Shown one piece after another: positions 1 through 11,112 of a DNA stretch of 39,060 nt. A model generated the notes under the pieces. That model made no database searches. It saw only the letters and a list, made by a program, of their open reading frames with translations, and was not told the DNA's origin. Origin of the DNA: an uncultured Bacteroidales bacterium (GTDB taxonomy: Bacteria > Bacteroidota > Bacteroidia > Bacteroidales > P3); the NCBI GenBank assembly GCA_900316235.1, contig ONCC01000037.1, positions 1 to 39,060 on the forward strand, given 5' to 3'. Made by a program: the position numbers and the translations under genes. How positions within the stretch are numbered: the first letter of the stretch is position 1; each line of letters begins with the position of its first letter.

Positions 1-448
1 GCTTTTTGTTTCGGCTTGCACTATTTAACTGCTCCCCTAAATTAGGGGAGCTGGCAGCCGCTTGCGGCTGACTGAGGAGTATGTCCTGAAACACCGGCGC
101 CGGAACCTCTCCCTCGCTGACAATCAGCCGCTCCCAGTCCACCACCAGCTGCCCCTCGGCATCCAATGAAAAACACTCCTTGTTCCGCTTGACGAAGAGG
201 TTGCACTCCGTGATGTGCATCCCCAGCGACACGCCGCGGAGCCCCTTCCGCAGCGCCATCTTCATGTGGCTCGCGAGGTCCACCATCTGCTTGAACAGCA
301 GGCGGTTGTTCTGCTGCTTCGCCGTCCGTGGATTCCTTACCCGCAGCGGCCGCGAGCGCAGACACCACTTGCCGCGCCACTCGTACCCGATGACCGTCCC
401 CACCGTCCCGCGATAGGCGTCGTTGATCCCAAAACGTTGCTTTGCCAT
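1..448 (-). CDS. DUF6266-like protein, 3' end outside window
   Basis: An open frame starts at the ATG complementary to 446-448 and stays open to the left edge, so 149 codons are visible and the C-terminus is missing. The N-terminus (MAKQRFGIND, then a GTVGTVIGYEWRG stretch and LRVRNPRTAKQ) matches my recollection of the DUF6266 family of Bacteroidetes, whose function is unknown. A second member with the same MAK..FGIN start lies at 37102-37980 beside a lysis-type cassette. Near the visible end the frame reads through a palindromic repeat (31-84) that contributes SSPNLGE and neighbouring residues, so the C-terminal part may be altered. I see no signal peptide. Family assignment is from memory of sequence style; no function is inferred. 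Confidence 0.6.
   Translation of the reverse strand, partial: MAKQRFGINDAYRGTVGTVIGYEWRGKWCLRSRPLRVRNPRTAKQQNNRLLFKQMVDLASHMKMALRKGLRGVSLGMHITECNLFVKRNKECFSLDAEGQLVVDWERLIVSEGEVPAPVFQDILLSQPQAAASSPNLGEQLNSASRNKK
31..84. repeat. Palindromic repeat unit, copy 1 (inside DUF6266-like gene)
   Basis: CTCCCCTAA (32-40), one A, then TTAGGGGAG (42-50) form a perfect 9-bp inverted repeat. It is followed by a second hairpin, CAGCCGC-TT-GCGGCTG (55-70), and by GAGGAGTATGT. The same outer palindrome and the same GGAGTATGT tail recur at 26404-26450 inside ribD. The frame stays open through both copies, and because the core is palindromic both genes encode SSPxLGE although they lie on opposite strands. Confidence 0.75.
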
Positions 449-544
449 GATATGTTGTTTTTAAAAATTCGACACACATAATATAATCCGGAAGCTGTCC
501 GCTGTCAAGCGAAAAAATGTTAAAAGAGCATTTCGGGGCATAAA

Positions 545-599
545 AACGCCCTACCATCACCCACCGTGGTAGGAGTTGGTAGGGAGATGGTAAGGCGTT
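545..599. other. Intergenic hairpin between the DUF6266-like and propeller-like genes
   Basis: AACGCC plus TACCATC (545-558) pair with GATGGTA plus GGCGTT (586-599). Further CTACCA/TGGTAG pairing lies inside. It sits just downstream of the stop of the minus-strand gene 616-1512, so it may be a transcript-end structure, although no clear T-run follows on the minus strand. The rest of the 449-615 gap shows nothing else recognisable. Confidence 0.4.
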
Positions 600-615
600 G
601 ATAACTGGTTTATAG

Positions 616-1512
616 TTAGTTGGCGACAGGAGATTCCTCAGGCATTTCGGGGAGGTCGAGACGGAGGAGGGATGCCCTGCGATAGAAGAGACGGAGGCGG
701 AGGGTCTCGTGGGTGAGGAAGAGATGGCGGCCGTCGAGGGTAGCCACGCCCTCGGTCTGGGTGCCGATGGGGTTGGTGAGGGAACTGCGGCGGTGGCGGC
801 CGGAAGAGAAATCCTCGCCCTCAAAGCCGTCAATAACATAGATGAAAGGCTTTACCAGTTTGGAATAGCCCAGCAGGACGAGCATCCGCCGTTCGGGCAG
901 GTAGCAGGCGCCGGTGAGGAGGCCGGCAGCGGGCAACATGAAACGGTGTTCGGCAGCATAGTTGCCGGGAACCTTGGGCAGGGCATAGCAATCGCTATTC
1001 TGTGAAGACCACTGTTTTGTAAAGAGATAGAGGCTGTCGGCACCAGCCACAAAGGCCTCGCAGTCGAAGTCGCGCGCCAGGGCGACGGTACGCTCAGGGT
1101 AGTAAAAGAGGATGGTATCGAAGAGAAAACGTCCAGCGGCGAGATTGCTTCGTGAGAGGCGCAGGATGCGGAGGTCGGAGCGGGAGCCGCAATTGTCGCC
1201 AAAATCCCCAAAGAAGAGGTAGTTGCTGTCGAGGGTCACCTCCTCGAGGTCGTAGACCGTGACGCCGAGGTTGATAACGGAGTCGATGGCAGCGGTGAGG
1301 GTGTCGAGGGAGTATAGCTTCAAAGACCCATGGTCGTTGGCGGTCCAGAGGCGTCCGTCCATCCAGAAGAGAGACGACGTGCCCTCCACCTCCTCGGGGA
1401 GATGGGCCACCCGCTCGGTCCGCGGCTTGTAGTGGAATTTCTCCTGTGCCGCCACCGGGTGCAGGGCTGCCAGCAGCAGCCCGAGGGTAAAAGCAACAAT
1501 GGTTATCTTCAT
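616..1512 (-). CDS. Secreted beta-propeller-like protein, function unknown
   Basis: The gene encodes 298 aa from the ATG complementary to 1510-1512. I chose this start over an upstream in-frame ATG because it begins a typical signal peptide (MKITIVAFTLGLLLAALHPV, ending AAQ). The longer frame would add 31 odd residues, would run back over the rpoC terminator and would bury the signal. The mature part has repeated short blocks (LWTANDHG, DLEEVTLD, LFFGDFGDN, RDFDCEAF, LYLFTKQW, LLGYSK, QTEGVA) spaced as in beta-propeller or esterase-like secreted proteins. No catalytic motif is identifiable. A -7-like TATCTTTG (1523-1530) lies just upstream. It is separated from rpoC by a strong terminator, so it is probably its own unit. 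Confidence 0.75.
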   Translation of the reverse strand: MKITIVAFTLGLLLAALHPVAAQEKFHYKPRTERVAHLPEEVEGTSSLFWMDGRLWTANDHGSLKLYSLDTLTAAIDSVINLGVTVYDLEEVTLDSNYLFFGDFGDNCGSRSDLRILRLSRSNLAAGRFLFDTILFYYPERTVALARDFDCEAFVAGADSLYLFTKQWSSQNSDCYALPKVPGNYAAEHRFMLPAAGLLTGACYLPERRMLVLLGYSKLVKPFIYVIDGFEGEDFSSGRHRRSSLTNPIGTQTEGVATLDGRHLFLTHETLRLRLFYRRASLLRLDLPEMPEESPVAN

Positions 1513-1522
1513 TTTCGAGATG

Positions 1523-1530
1523 CAAAGATA
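1523..1530 (-). promoter_or_regulatory. Putative -7 element of the 1512 gene
   Basis: On the minus strand this reads TATCTTTG, matching the Bacteroidetes -7 consensus TAnnTTTG. It lies about 10 nt upstream of the chosen ATG. No convincing -33 TTTG is seen at the usual distance, so the call is weak. Confidence 0.35.
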
Positions 1531-1561
1531 CATAAATATCTTGACATAGACACAGACACAT

Positions 1562-1600
1562 AAAAAAAATCCGGACCCACATGGAGAGGATCCGGATTTT
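1562..1600 (-). terminator. Rho-independent terminator after rpoC
   Basis: AAAATCCGGA (1566-1575) and TCCGGATTTT (1591-1600) form a perfect 10-bp stem. On the minus strand the stem is followed by a run of eight T (complement of 1562-1569). It lies 18 nt beyond the rpoC stop and closes the ribosomal-protein/RNA polymerase operon. Confidence 0.85.
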
Positions 1601-1617
1601 ATCATAAAAAAGATTGT

Positions 1618-4600
1618 TTACTTCTCTTTCGCGGCACTCATGGCGGGAGCATTGCCAACCACAAGGTCCTGGTACTCGCGCAGACCGGTACCGGCGGGGA
1701 TGAGGTGTCCGACGATGACATTCTCCTTCATACCCACGAGGGTGTCACGCTTGGCATTGATGGCGGCCTCGGTGAGCACCTTGGTGGTCTCCTGGAAGGA
1801 GGCGGCGGAGATGAAGGACTTGGTCTGCAGAGAGGCGCGGGTGATACCCTGGAGGACCTGTTTGCAGGTGGCCGGGCGTGCATCGCGCACGGTGACGAGT
1901 TTCTTGTCCTGACGGCGCAGGGCGCTGTTCTCGTCGCGCAACTCGCGGGCGGAGACAATCTGACCCACGGAGAGGGTCGTGCTGTCGCCAGCATCCTCAA
2001 CGACCTTCATGCCGAAGATATTGTCGTTGACATCAGCGAAGTCGAGCTTGTTGACGAGATCGCCCTCGAGGAAGCGGGTGTCGCCCGGATCTTCGATTTC
2101 GACCTTGCGCATCATCTGGCGGACGATGACCTCGAAGTGTTTGTCGTTGATTTTCACACCCTGCAGGCGGTAGACCTCCTGAACCTCGTTGACGATGTAT
2201 TCCTGCACCTTCATGGGGCCCTTGATGGCGAGGATGTCGCTGGGGGTGATGGCACCGTCGGAGAGCGGGGTGCCGGCCTTGACATAGTCGCTGTCCTGAG
2301 CCAGGATTTGCTTGGAGGTGGGGATGAGGTAGGAGCGCTGCTCGCCAGTCTTGGAGGTGATAGTCACCTCGCGGTTACCGCGTTTGAGCTTCTTGGCGAT
2401 GGAGACGATACCGTCGACCTCGGCCACGATAGCAGGATCGGACGGGTTGCGGGCCTCGAAGAGCTCGGTGACGCGGGGCAGACCGCCCGTGATGTCGCCA
2501 GCCTTGCCGAAGGAGCGCGGAATCTTGACCATGATGTCACCAGCCTTAAGTTTCTGGCCCTGCTCAACGCCGATGTGGGCGCCGACGGGGAGGTCATAGA
2601 CCTTGAGGACATTGCCCTCGGAGTCGACAACATTGAGGGTGGGGTTCTTGGTACGCTGGCGGCTCTCGATGACGACCTTGTCCTGAAGGCCGGTCTGGGC
2701 GTCGCTCTCGACACGGTAGGTAACATTCTCGATGACGTTCTCGAAGGAGACCTTACCTGCCACATCGGAGATGATGACGGCGTTGTAGGGATCCCATTCG
2801 GCGATAACGTCGCCTTTCTGCAGCATGTCGCCGGCAGCTTTGTAGAGCTTGGCGCCATAGGGCAGCAGGGAGGAGAAGAGGGTGATTTCGGTCTTAGGAT
2901 CGACGATGCGCATCTCGGCGCTACGACCCATGACGATATGATAGGAGTTGCCCTCGTTGTCGGAATAGGGGATGGAGCGGAGCTCGTCGATGACGAGGCG
3001 GCCCTCGTACTTGGCCTGGAGGCTGGAGGCGGTACCGATGTTACCACCGGCGACACCACCGACGTGGAAGGTACGGAGGGTCAGCTGCGTACCAGGCTCA
3101 CCGATAGCTTGTGCGGCGATAACGCCGACGGCCTCACCTTTCTGGACCATCTTGCCGGTAGCCAGATTGCGGCCGTAGCACTTGGCGCACACGCCATGCT
3201 TGGACTCGCAAGTGAGCACAGAACGGATCTCGACTTCCTCAATGGGGGACTCTTCAATCTTCTTGCAGATTTCCTCGGTGAGCTCTTCGCCGGCGTGGGC
3301 GATAAGTTCACCAGTCTGGGGATGATAGATGTCGTGGACAGAGGTACGGCCAAGGATGCGCTCGCCGAGGCTCTGGACGATATCCTCGCCCTTCTTGAGG
3401 GCGGTGGTGGGCAGACCGCGGAGAGTACCGCAGTCTTCCTCGTTGATGATAACATCGTGGGCCACGTCAACCAGACGGCGGGTGAGGTAACCTGCGTCAG
3501 CAGTCTTAAGAGCGGTATCAGCCAGACCCTTACGGGCACCGTGGGTGGAGATGAAGTACTCGAGCACCGACAGACCCTCCTTAAAGTTGGAGATAATGGG
3601 GTTCTCGATAATCTCATTACCGGAGGCACCGGCTTTCTGAGGCTTGGCCATCAGTCCGCGCATACCGGAGAGCTGACGAATCTGTTCCTTACTACCACGA
3701 GCGCCGGAGTCGTACATCATGAAGATGGGGTTGAAGCCCTGGTTGTCGGCCTTCAGTTGTTTCATGAGAGTCTCGGTGAGCTGGTTGTTGGTGTTGGTCC
3801 AGATATCGATAACGTGGTTATAACGTTCGTTGTTGGTGATAAGACCCATGGCGTACTGTGCCATAACCTCTTCGACCTCGCCGTTGGCCTTCTCGATGAG
3901 CTGTTCCTTCTCCTGAGGGATGATGACGTCGCCGAGGTTGAAGGAGAGACCGCCGCGGAATGCCTGACGGTAGCCCATGTTCTTGATGTCGTCGAGGAAG
4001 GTGGCGGTGACGGCGTTGCCACACTCGGTGAAGATATCACCGATGATGTCGCGCAGCGATTTCTTGCCCATGACCTGGTTAATGAAGCCATACTGGCTGG
4101 GGACCACCTGGTTGAAGATAACGCGGCCGACAGTGGTGCGGAGACGGTTGGTCTTGATGTAGTGTCCTTTGGCGTCAAGAATGGGATTGCCCTTCACATC
4201 GCGTTTGATTTCAAACTCGGTGCGGCTATGGAGAGCTATCTCGGCGGGAGTGCTGCAGTCGATATCGGTAAGCAGGTTGCCTTTCTTGTCCTTGATAACC
4301 TCCATGAAGGTTTTGTCGGTCTTGACATAGGAATATTCGTCGTGACGGTGGTCCTCATCGAGCTGCACAGAGATGCAGGCGTTAAGGTCGACACGTTTCT
4401 CATTGTAGGCGATGATGACTTCCTCAGCGGAATAGAAGCGCTGGCCTTCACCCTTGACAACCTCGTCGGCGGTGGTGCGGCGGGGCTTGGTCATGTAGTA
4501 CAGACCGAGCACCATGTCCTGCGAGGGGACAGTGATAGGAGCACCGTTGGCGGGGTTGAGGATGTTGTGTGTGGAGAGCATCAGGATCTGAGCTTCAAGG

Positions 4601-6093
4601 ATGGCGGCGTTGCCCATGGGGACGTGGACAGCCATCTGGTCACCGTCGAAGTCGGCGTTGAAGCCGGTACACACCAGCGGGTGGAGGCGGATGGCCTTAC
4701 CTTCGACAAGGCGAGGCTGGAAGGCCTGAATACCCAAACGGTGCAGCGTAGGAGCACGGTTGAGCAGGATGGGGTGTCCCTTGAGGATATTCTCAAGGAT
4801 TTCCCACACGACGGGTTCCTTGCGGTCGACGACACGCTTAGCACTCTTGACAGTCTTCACGAGACCGCGCTCGAGGAGTTTGCGAATGATATAGGGTTTG
4901 AAGAGCTCGGCAGCCATATCCTTGGGGAGACCGCACTCGTGCATGCGCAACTCGGGGCCAACGACGATAACCGAACGGCCGGAGTAGTCGACACGCTTAC
5001 CAAGGAGGTTCTGACGGAAGCGGCCCTGCTTGCCCTTGAGGGCGTCGGAGAGCGACTTGAGGGCGCGGTTGCTGTCGGACTTGACGCTAGAAACCTTACG
5101 GCTGTTGTCGAAGAGGGAGTCGACAGACTCCTGAAGCATGCGTTTCTCGTTGCGCATGATGACTTCGGGGGCCTTGATTTCGACGAGGCGTTTCAAACGG
5201 TTGTTGCGGATGATGACGCGACGATAAAGCTCGTTGATGTCGGAAGTGGCGAAACGGCCGCCATCCAGCGGCACGAGGGGACGCAGGTCGGGAGGAATGA
5301 CAGGAATGATGTTCATAATCATCCACTCGGGACGGTTGTCCATACCGCGGGCACGCATGGCACGCTGGGACTCGCGGAACGACTCGATGACGTTCAGGCG
5401 CTTGAGGGCTTCCTGTTTGCGAGCCACGGCAGTCTCTTTCGAGGCCTTGGCACGGAGTTCATAGGAGAGCTTGTCAAGGTCGAGGTTGCAGAGGAGCGTA
5501 TAGAGAGCCTCGGCGCCCATACCGGCGATAAACTTGTCGGGGTCGCTGTCGGGCAGTTGCTCGTTACCTTCGGGCAAGGAGTCTTTGATGTAGTAGTATT
5601 CTTCCTCGGTGAGCAGGTCGAGACGCTGCACGGGCATTTCGTTAAGGACGGCTTTGCCGGGCTGCAGGACGATATATTTCTCGTAATAGATAACCTGGTC
5701 GAGTTTCTTGGAAGGGATATTGAGCAGGGTGCCGATTTTGTTGGGCAGGGAACGGAAGAACCAGATGTGGGCAATGGGGACCACGAGTTCGATGTGTCCC
5801 ATGCGCTCACGACGGACCTTCTTCTCGGTGACCTCGACACCGCAACGGTCGCAGACAATACCCTTGTAACGGATACGTTTGTATTTGCCGCAGTGGCACT
5901 CCCAGTCGCGCGTGGGTCCGAAGATGCGCTCGCAGAACAAGCCGTCGCGCTCGGGCTTGTAGGTGCGATAATTTATGGTTTCAGGCTTGGTCACCTCGCC
6001 ATAGGAACGACGCTTGATGCTTTCGGGCGACGCGAGGCTGATGGTGATCGAGTTGAAATCGATCTTTACCTGAGATTCTTGTTTAAAAGCCAT
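1618..6093 (-). CDS. rpoC: DNA-directed RNA polymerase subunit beta'
   Basis: This 1491-aa protein is the beta' subunit, which with RpoB forms the RNA polymerase catalytic centre. The N-terminal zinc-binding cysteines are at about residues 66, 68, 81 and 84 (ECHCGKYK ... VCDRCGVEV). The catalytic Mg-binding motif NADFDGDQM is near residue 479. The second zinc site ([13 protein letters not shown]) is near residue 966. The length is slightly above what I remember for Bacteroides (about 1430) and the whole reading frame is intact. The start follows rpoB by 21 nt, so the two are cotranscribed; the terminator at 1562-1600 follows. The very long antisense frame across this gene is a codon-bias shadow. 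Confidence 0.99.
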   Translation of the reverse strand: MAFKQESQVKIDFNSITISLASPESIKRRSYGEVTKPETINYRTYKPERDGLFCERIFGPTRDWECHCGKYKRIRYKGIVCDRCGVEVTEKKVRRERMGHIELVVPIAHIWFFRSLPNKIGTLLNIPSKKLDQVIYYEKYIVLQPGKAVLNEMPVQRLDLLTEEEYYYIKDSLPEGNEQLPDSDPDKFIAGMGAEALYTLLCNLDLDKLSYELRAKASKETAVARKQEALKRLNVIESFRESQRAMRARGMDNRPEWMIMNIIPVIPPDLRPLVPLDGGRFATSDINELYRRVIIRNNRLKRLVEIKAPEVIMRNEKRMLQESVDSLFDNSRKVSSVKSDSNRALKSLSDALKGKQGRFRQNLLGKRVDYSGRSVIVVGPELRMHECGLPKDMAAELFKPYIIRKLLERGLVKTVKSAKRVVDRKEPVVWEILENILKGHPILLNRAPTLHRLGIQAFQPRLVEGKAIRLHPLVCTGFNADFDGDQMAVHVPMGNAAILEAQILMLSTHNILNPANGAPITVPSQDMVLGLYYMTKPRRTTADEVVKGEGQRFYSAEEVIIAYNEKRVDLNACISVQLDEDHRHDEYSYVKTDKTFMEVIKDKKGNLLTDIDCSTPAEIALHSRTEFEIKRDVKGNPILDAKGHYIKTNRLRTTVGRVIFNQVVPSQYGFINQVMGKKSLRDIIGDIFTECGNAVTATFLDDIKNMGYRQAFRGGLSFNLGDVIIPQEKEQLIEKANGEVEEVMAQYAMGLITNNERYNHVIDIWTNTNNQLTETLMKQLKADNQGFNPIFMMYDSGARGSKEQIRQLSGMRGLMAKPQKAGASGNEIIENPIISNFKEGLSVLEYFISTHGARKGLADTALKTADAGYLTRRLVDVAHDVIINEEDCGTLRGLPTTALKKGEDIVQSLGERILGRTSVHDIYHPQTGELIAHAGEELTEEICKKIEESPIEEVEIRSVLTCESKHGVCAKCYGRNLATGKMVQKGEAVGVIAAQAIGEPGTQLTLRTFHVGGVAGGNIGTASSLQAKYEGRLVIDELRSIPYSDNEGNSYHIVMGRSAEMRIVDPKTEITLFSSLLPYGAKLYKAAGDMLQKGDVIAEWDPYNAVIISDVAGKVSFENVIENVTYRVESDAQTGLQDKVVIESRQRTKNPTLNVVDSEGNVLKVYDLPVGAHIGVEQGQKLKAGDIMVKIPRSFGKAGDITGGLPRVTELFEARNPSDPAIVAEVDGIVSIAKKLKRGNREVTITSKTGEQRSYLIPTSKQILAQDSDYVKAGTPLSDGAITPSDILAIKGPMKVQEYIVNEVQEVYRLQGVKINDKHFEVIVRQMMRKVEIEDPGDTRFLEGDLVNKLDFADVNDNIFGMKVVEDAGDSTTLSVGQIVSARELRDENSALRRQDKKLVTVRDARPATCKQVLQGITRASLQTKSFISAASFQETTKVLTEAAINAKRDTLVGMKENVIVGHLIPAGTGLREYQDLVVGNAPAMSAAKEK

Positions 6094-6114
6094 TGTTCTT
6101 TACTTTCTACTTAA

Positions 6115-9100
6115 TTAATCAAACGTTACCTCCAAACCGAGACCACGGAGTTCGTGGACAAGGACGTTGAACGATTCGGGGATGCCCGGAACCGGCATGT
6201 TGTCGCCCTTGACGATGGCCTCGTAGGCCTTGGCACGGCCCATGACGTCGTCGGATTTGACGGTGAGCACTTCCTGCAGCACATGGGATGCGCCGTAGGC
6301 TTCGAGAGCCCAAACCTCCATCTCACCGAAACGCTGACCACCGAAGTTGGCTTTACCGCCAAGGGGCTGCTGGGTGATGAGGGAGTAAGGACCGATGGAA
6401 CGGGCGTGCATCTTGTCGTCAATCATGTGGTGGAGCTTGAGGTAGTAGATGTAACCCACGGTGGCAGGCTGGTCGAAGCGGTCGCCAGTCTCGCCGTCGT
6501 AGAGGTAAGTACGGCCATTCTCGGGGAGGCCGGCCTCACGCATGTAGCCATTGATTTGTTCGAGGGTAGCACCGTCGAAGATGGGGGTCTTGAAACGTTT
6601 GTTAAGTTTCTTACCAGCCCAACCCAGAACGGTCTCATAAATCTGTCCGAGGTTCATACGCGAAGGCACACCCAGAGGGTTGAGGACGATATCGACAGGA
6701 GTACCGTCGGCGAGGAAAGGCATATCCTCGGCACGGACAATCTTCGACACAATACCCTTGTTACCGTGACGACCTGCCATCTTGTCACCGATACGCAGTT
6801 TACGCTTCATGGCGATGTAAACCTTGGCCATCTGGACAATGCCACTGGGAAGGTCGTCTCCGACAGTGAGGGCAAACTTGTTACGGGTGAAGCGACCAGA
6901 AATCTCGCGATATTTGATATTGTAGTTGTTGAGCAACTCTTTGATGAGGGAGTTGGTTTCTTTGTCGGTAGTCCACTTGTTGGGGCTGACCTCGGTATAA
7001 TCGATGGTTTTGAGAGTCTTGGCGCTGAACTTGACCTTCTTGGGGATAAGTTCCTCGCGGTGGTTGGTGTAGACTCCATTGGAGACTTTGCCGTTGAGAA
7101 GGATGAGGAGGCGGGAGATAAGTTTGTCCTTCAACTCCTCGCACTCAAAACGATACTCTTCTTCGGGCTTGGCCAGGAGTTCTTTCTCCTTGGCACGGGC
7201 CTTGCGGTCACGGATGACACGGGCAAAGAGTTTCTTGTCGATGACAACGCCGTGCATTGAAGGCGGCACCTTGAGGGAGGCATCCTTGACATCGCCGGCT
7301 TTGTCGCCGAAGATGGCGCGGAGCAGTTTCTCCTCGGGAGTAGGATCGGATTCTCCCTTGGGGGTAATCTTACCGATGAGAATGTCTCCTTCCTTAACCT
7401 CGGCGCCGATACGGACGATACCATTCTCGTCGAGATCTTTGGTGGCGTCGTTACCGACGTTGGGGATGTCGCGGGTGAGCTCCTCGTTGCCGCGTTTGGT
7501 CTCGCGGACCTCGAGGGTGAACTCCTCGACATGGACGGAGGTGAAGATGTCCTCGCGCACCACGCGCTCGGAAATCACCACTGCATCCTCGAAGTTGTAA
7601 CCCTTCCACGGCATGAAAGCGACCATCATGTTGCGGCCGAGGGCGAGCTCGCCGCCCTGGGTGGCATAACCCTCACAGAGGACCTGTCCCTTCTTGACCT
7701 TGTCGCCCTTCTTGACGATAGGACGCAGGTTGATGGCGGTGGAATGGTTGGTACGTTGATATTTGGTGAGGCGGTATTCCTTCACATCGTCATCGAAGGA
7801 AACGAGACGTTCCTTCTCGGTGCGGTTGTGACGGATGACAATCTTGGTGGAGTCGACAAACTCGACAACACCGTCGGCCTCAGCATTAAGCAGCACGCGG
7901 CTGTCGTGCGCCACAGCCTCCTCGATGCCCGTACCGACGATGGGGATCTCGGGATTGAGCAGAGGAACAGCCTGACGCATCATGTTCGATCCCATCAGGG
8001 CACGGTTGGCGTCGTCGTGCTCGAGGAAAGGAATAAGCGATGCTGCGATAGAAGCAATCTGGTTGGAAGCGATGTCCATGAGGTCAATCTCATCGGGCGA
8101 CACAATGGGGAAGTCGGCCTGACGACGGGCCTTGACACGGCTTTCGGTAATGTTGCCTTCTTCGTCCTGAGGAGTGGTGGCCTGGGCCACAGTCTTGTTC
8201 TCCTCAGCCTCGGCAGAGAGGTAGACGGGAGGCTCGTTGAGCTGCACCTGTCCATTGACGACACGCTGATAGGGGGTCTCGATGAAACCAAGCTCGTTAA
8301 TCTTAGCATAGACACAGAGCGAGGAGATAAGACCAATGTTGGGACCTTCAGGAGTCTCGATGGTGCAGAGACGGCCGTAGTGGGTATAGTGGACGTCACG
8401 GACCTCGAAACCTGCACGCTCGCGCGACAGACCACCGGGGCCGAGAGCCGAAATACGGCGCTTGTGGGTGAGCTCGGCCAAGGGGTTGGTCTGGTCCATG
8501 AACTGGCTCAACTGGTTGGTACCAAAGAACGAGTTGATGACCGACGAAAGAGTCTTGGCATTGATGAGCTCGGTGGGAGTGAACACCTCGTTATCACGCA
8601 CGTTCATACGCTCGCGGATGGTGCGGCTCATACGGGCGAGACCCACTCCAAACTGGTTGGAGAGCTGTTCGCCGACGGTACGGATACGACGGTTCGACAG
8701 GTGGTCGATATCGTCCACCTCAGCTTTCTGGTTGATAAGTTCAACCAAATATTTAATAATAGAGGTGATGTCCTCCTTGGTCAACACACGAACGTTGTCG
8801 GGGACATCAAGGTTCAATTTGGTGTTGATTCTGTAGCGACCCACATCGCCCAGATCATAACGTTTCTCTGAGAAGAAGAGCTTCTCAATGATGCTGCGGG
8901 CAGTCTCCTCGTCGGGAGGTTCGGCATTGCGGAGCTGACGATAAATGTACTCGCAAGCCTCCTTGGCATTGTTCGCAGTATCCTTCTTCAAACTGTTGTA
9001 GATGACGGAATAATCGATACCGTCCTTATCCTCGTTCTTGATGAGGATGGATTTGACATCAAGCTCAAGAATTTTCTCGATATGTTCCTCGGTGAGCTCG

Positions 9101-9972
9101 ACGTCACGCTCGATGACAACCTCGGTACGCTCCATGGAGACGACCTCTCCGGTGTCCTCGTCGACAAAGTCCTCGGTCCATGTCTCTACAACACGGGCGG
9201 CAAGTTGTTTGCCGAGTACCTTTTTCAAATTATTGCGATTGACCTTGACTTCTTCGGCAAGTTCAAAGATGTCAAGGATGTCCTTATCGGACTCGTATCC
9301 GATGGCACGCAGAAGGGTAGTAATGGGCAATTTCTTCTTACGGTCGATATAGGCGTACATGACGTTGTTGATATCGGTCGTAAATTCCATCCAGGATCCC
9401 TTGAAGGGGATGATACGGGCGGAGTAGAGTTGAGTACCATTCGAGTGGAACTGGGTGCCGAAAAAGACGCCAGGGGAACGGTGCAACTGGGAGACCACGA
9501 CGCGCTCAGCGCCATTGATAACGAAAGTACCCTTCGGGGTCATATAGGGAATCATCCCCAGATAGACATGCTGCTCGAGGGTCTGGAAATCTTCGTTTTC
9601 GGGGTCTTTGCAACTCAGTTTCATCTTGGCTTTCAGCGGGACACTGTAAGTCAGGCCACGCTCGATGCACTCCTCGATAGTGTAGCGGGGAGGATCGATA
9701 TAATAATCCAAGAATTCGAGTTCGAAATTGTTTCGCGCATCGGTGATGGGAAAATTCTCTTTGAAGACTTTATACAGGCCTTCGTCCAAACGATTGTCGG
9801 GGTTAGTCTCAATTTGGAAGAAGTCTTTAAATGACTTGACCTGGATATCGAGAAAATCCGGATATTCAAATTTGCGTACCGACGCGAAATTGACTACTGT
9901 GGGTTCTTTTTTTGCCAAGGGACTATAAATTATATCGTTATAACTGATCGCGAGTGAAGCGGGAGTCCCCAT
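6115..9972 (-). CDS. rpoB: DNA-directed RNA polymerase subunit beta
   Basis: This is the beta subunit, 1285 aa from the ATG at 9972. Recognisable blocks include [16 protein letters not shown] near the N-terminus, [10 protein letters not shown] and the rifampicin-region segment [20 protein letters not shown], and [12 protein letters not shown] near residue 1064. The start is uncertain. Relatives begin shortly before VNFAS, and an in-frame TTG at 9918 ([13 protein letters not shown]) would give 1267 aa, close to the roughly 1270 aa usual in Bacteroides. The ATG at 9972 has no clear Shine-Dalgarno, which is common in this phylum. It lies downstream of rplL across a strong hairpin (10015-10051) and is followed 21 nt later by rpoC. 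Confidence 0.98.
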   Translation of the reverse strand: MGTPASLAISYNDIIYSPLAKKEPTVVNFASVRKFEYPDFLDIQVKSFKDFFQIETNPDNRLDEGLYKVFKENFPITDARNNFELEFLDYYIDPPRYTIEECIERGLTYSVPLKAKMKLSCKDPENEDFQTLEQHVYLGMIPYMTPKGTFVINGAERVVVSQLHRSPGVFFGTQFHSNGTQLYSARIIPFKGSWMEFTTDINNVMYAYIDRKKKLPITTLLRAIGYESDKDILDIFELAEEVKVNRNNLKKVLGKQLAARVVETWTEDFVDEDTGEVVSMERTEVVIERDVELTEEHIEKILELDVKSILIKNEDKDGIDYSVIYNSLKKDTANNAKEACEYIYRQLRNAEPPDEETARSIIEKLFFSEKRYDLGDVGRYRINTKLNLDVPDNVRVLTKEDITSIIKYLVELINQKAEVDDIDHLSNRRIRTVGEQLSNQFGVGLARMSRTIRERMNVRDNEVFTPTELINAKTLSSVINSFFGTNQLSQFMDQTNPLAELTHKRRISALGPGGLSRERAGFEVRDVHYTHYGRLCTIETPEGPNIGLISSLCVYAKINELGFIETPYQRVVNGQVQLNEPPVYLSAEAEENKTVAQATTPQDEEGNITESRVKARRQADFPIVSPDEIDLMDIASNQIASIAASLIPFLEHDDANRALMGSNMMRQAVPLLNPEIPIVGTGIEEAVAHDSRVLLNAEADGVVEFVDSTKIVIRHNRTEKERLVSFDDDVKEYRLTKYQRTNHSTAINLRPIVKKGDKVKKGQVLCEGYATQGGELALGRNMMVAFMPWKGYNFEDAVVISERVVREDIFTSVHVEEFTLEVRETKRGNEELTRDIPNVGNDATKDLDENGIVRIGAEVKEGDILIGKITPKGESDPTPEEKLLRAIFGDKAGDVKDASLKVPPSMHGVVIDKKLFARVIRDRKARAKEKELLAKPEEEYRFECEELKDKLISRLLILLNGKVSNGVYTNHREELIPKKVKFSAKTLKTIDYTEVSPNKWTTDKETNSLIKELLNNYNIKYREISGRFTRNKFALTVGDDLPSGIVQMAKVYIAMKRKLRIGDKMAGRHGNKGIVSKIVRAEDMPFLADGTPVDIVLNPLGVPSRMNLGQIYETVLGWAGKKLNKRFKTPIFDGATLEQINGYMREAGLPENGRTYLYDGETGDRFDQPATVGYIYYLKLHHMIDDKMHARSIGPYSLITQQPLGGKANFGGQRFGEMEVWALEAYGASHVLQEVLTVKSDDVMGRAKAYEAIVKGDNMPVPGIPESFNVLVHELRGLGLEVTFD

Positions 9973-10014
9973 TCAAGGGGTTGAAGAAGGCGGAATCTAA
10001 TTCCATAGCAACAA

Positions 10015-10051
10015 GGAATAGGCACTCCGATCAAGTCGGAGGCCCTATTCC
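10015..10051 (-). promoter_or_regulatory. rplL-rpoB intergenic hairpin (attenuator or processing site)
   Basis: The arms 10015-10030 and 10036-10051 pair at 14 of 16 positions around a 5-nt loop (TCAAG). No T-run follows on the minus strand, so full termination is unlikely. In E. coli the rplL-rpoB gap holds a partial terminator and an RNase III site that lower rpoBC relative to ribosomal protein expression; a similar role here is inference from position and shape. Confidence 0.6.
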
Positions 10052-10076
10052 TCGTCAATATCAGGAAAGGATTACC

Positions 10077-10460
10077 TTACTTGATCTCGATTTCAGCACC
10101 AGCCTCTTCGAGGGCTTTCTTCAGGCTCTCAGCCTCGTCCTTGGAAACACCTTCCTTAACGGGTTTGGGGGCGTTGTCGACAAGCTCCTTGGACTCTTTC
10201 AGACCGAGGGAGGCCATGTCCTTAACAGCCTTCACAACACCAAGTTTCTTGGTCTGATCGGGAACACCCTTCAGGATCACGTCGAAGGAGGTCTTCTCCT
10301 CAGCAGCGGCGGCGGCACCACCGGCAGCGGGGGCGGCGACTGCAACAGCGGCGGCGGCGGGTTCAATGCCGTACTCCTCTTTCAGGACGTCAGCGAGTTC
10401 TTTAACTTCTTTAACGGTAAGGTTAACCAATTCTTCAGCAATAGCTTTGATGTCTGCCAT
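10077..10460 (-). CDS. rplL: 50S ribosomal protein L7/L12
   Basis: This 127-aa acidic stalk protein recruits translation GTPases to the ribosome. It shows the N-terminal dimerisation helix ([20 protein letters not shown]), an Ala-rich hinge at about residues 35-53, and the conserved C-terminal domain ([48 protein letters not shown]). It is full length. It follows rplJ, the protein that anchors it, by about 100 nt, the standard order. Confidence 0.98.
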   Translation of the reverse strand: MADIKAIAEELVNLTVKEVKELADVLKEEYGIEPAAAAVAVAAPAAGGAAAAAEEKTSFDVILKGVPDQTKKLGVVKAVKDMASLGLKESKELVDNAPKPVKEGVSKDEAESLKKALEEAGAEIEIK

Positions 10461-10561
10461 GACTTTATTGTTTTTAAATGTTTTACAAATTTGTTTTTTT
10501 AACTGTTTTTTCTTTGGGCTTTTTTAAGGGAGCCATCCCTACTTTATTTGCGCGTGAAATT

Positions 10562-11089
10562 TTAGGCGCGCTCCTCCAATGTTTTCAGCACACCGGTAAT
10601 GGTATTGCCAGCCGACTGAACCTGCGACAGGACGTTCTTGATGGGCGACTGCAGCAGGGCAACCACATCGGCGATAAGCTCGTTCTTGGACTTGATGTTG
10701 ACAAGAGCGTCGAGGTTCTCGTGGCCGATATAGAAGCACTCTTCGACATAGGCGCCTTTGAGAATGGGCTTCTCAGCAGTCTTCTCAGCGGCACGGAAAC
10801 TCTTGATGAGCTTCGCGGGTGCATTGTTGGTGTTCGAAAGCATTATGGCGGTTTCACCCTTAATCACCGGGAAAAGCTCGGAGTAGTCGAAGCCCGACTT
10901 CTCGAGGGCTTTGATGAGAAGAGTGTTCTTTACAACTTCCAGCTTCACCTCATTGCGGAAGGCGGCACGACGCAATTTGCTGGTCAGCACAGAGTTCAAA
11001 CCTCCAATATCTGCAATGTACAGATTGGGATAGGCCTTGATCTCTTCGCACAGAGCGTCGATATGCTGGTCTTTCAGTTCTTTTCTCAT
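10562..11089 (-). CDS. rplJ: 50S ribosomal protein L10
   Basis: This 175-aa protein forms the base of the ribosomal stalk and binds L7/L12 dimers through its C-terminal helix. The start MRKELKDQHIDAL and the block YIADIGGLNS, with LRRAAFRNEVKLEVVKNTL, fit the family at normal length. The C-terminal segment (QVQSAGNTITGVLKTLEERA) is the expected L7/L12-binding helix region. It lies 23 nt downstream of rplA in the conserved rplKAJL order. I see no clear autoregulatory leader in the short gap before it. Confidence 0.97.
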   Translation of the reverse strand: MRKELKDQHIDALCEEIKAYPNLYIADIGGLNSVLTSKLRRAAFRNEVKLEVVKNTLLIKALEKSGFDYSELFPVIKGETAIMLSNTNNAPAKLIKSFRAAEKTAEKPILKGAYVEECFYIGHENLDALVNIKSKNELIADVVALLQSPIKNVLSQVQSAGNTITGVLKTLEERA

Positions 11090-11112
11090 AATGTTTCTTT
11101 AATTAATTTGGA

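Noticed and set aside
42..839. A 265-aa minus-strand frame across the left end
   Set aside because: It spans parts of two better-supported genes (1-448 and 616-1512) in a wrong frame.
1705..6114. A 1469-aa open frame on the plus strand, antisense to rpoC
   Set aside because: It follows from the codon bias of the rpoC strand; the translation is low-complexity (Gly/Asp/Leu/Val-rich) and has no motif, while rpoC is unmistakable.
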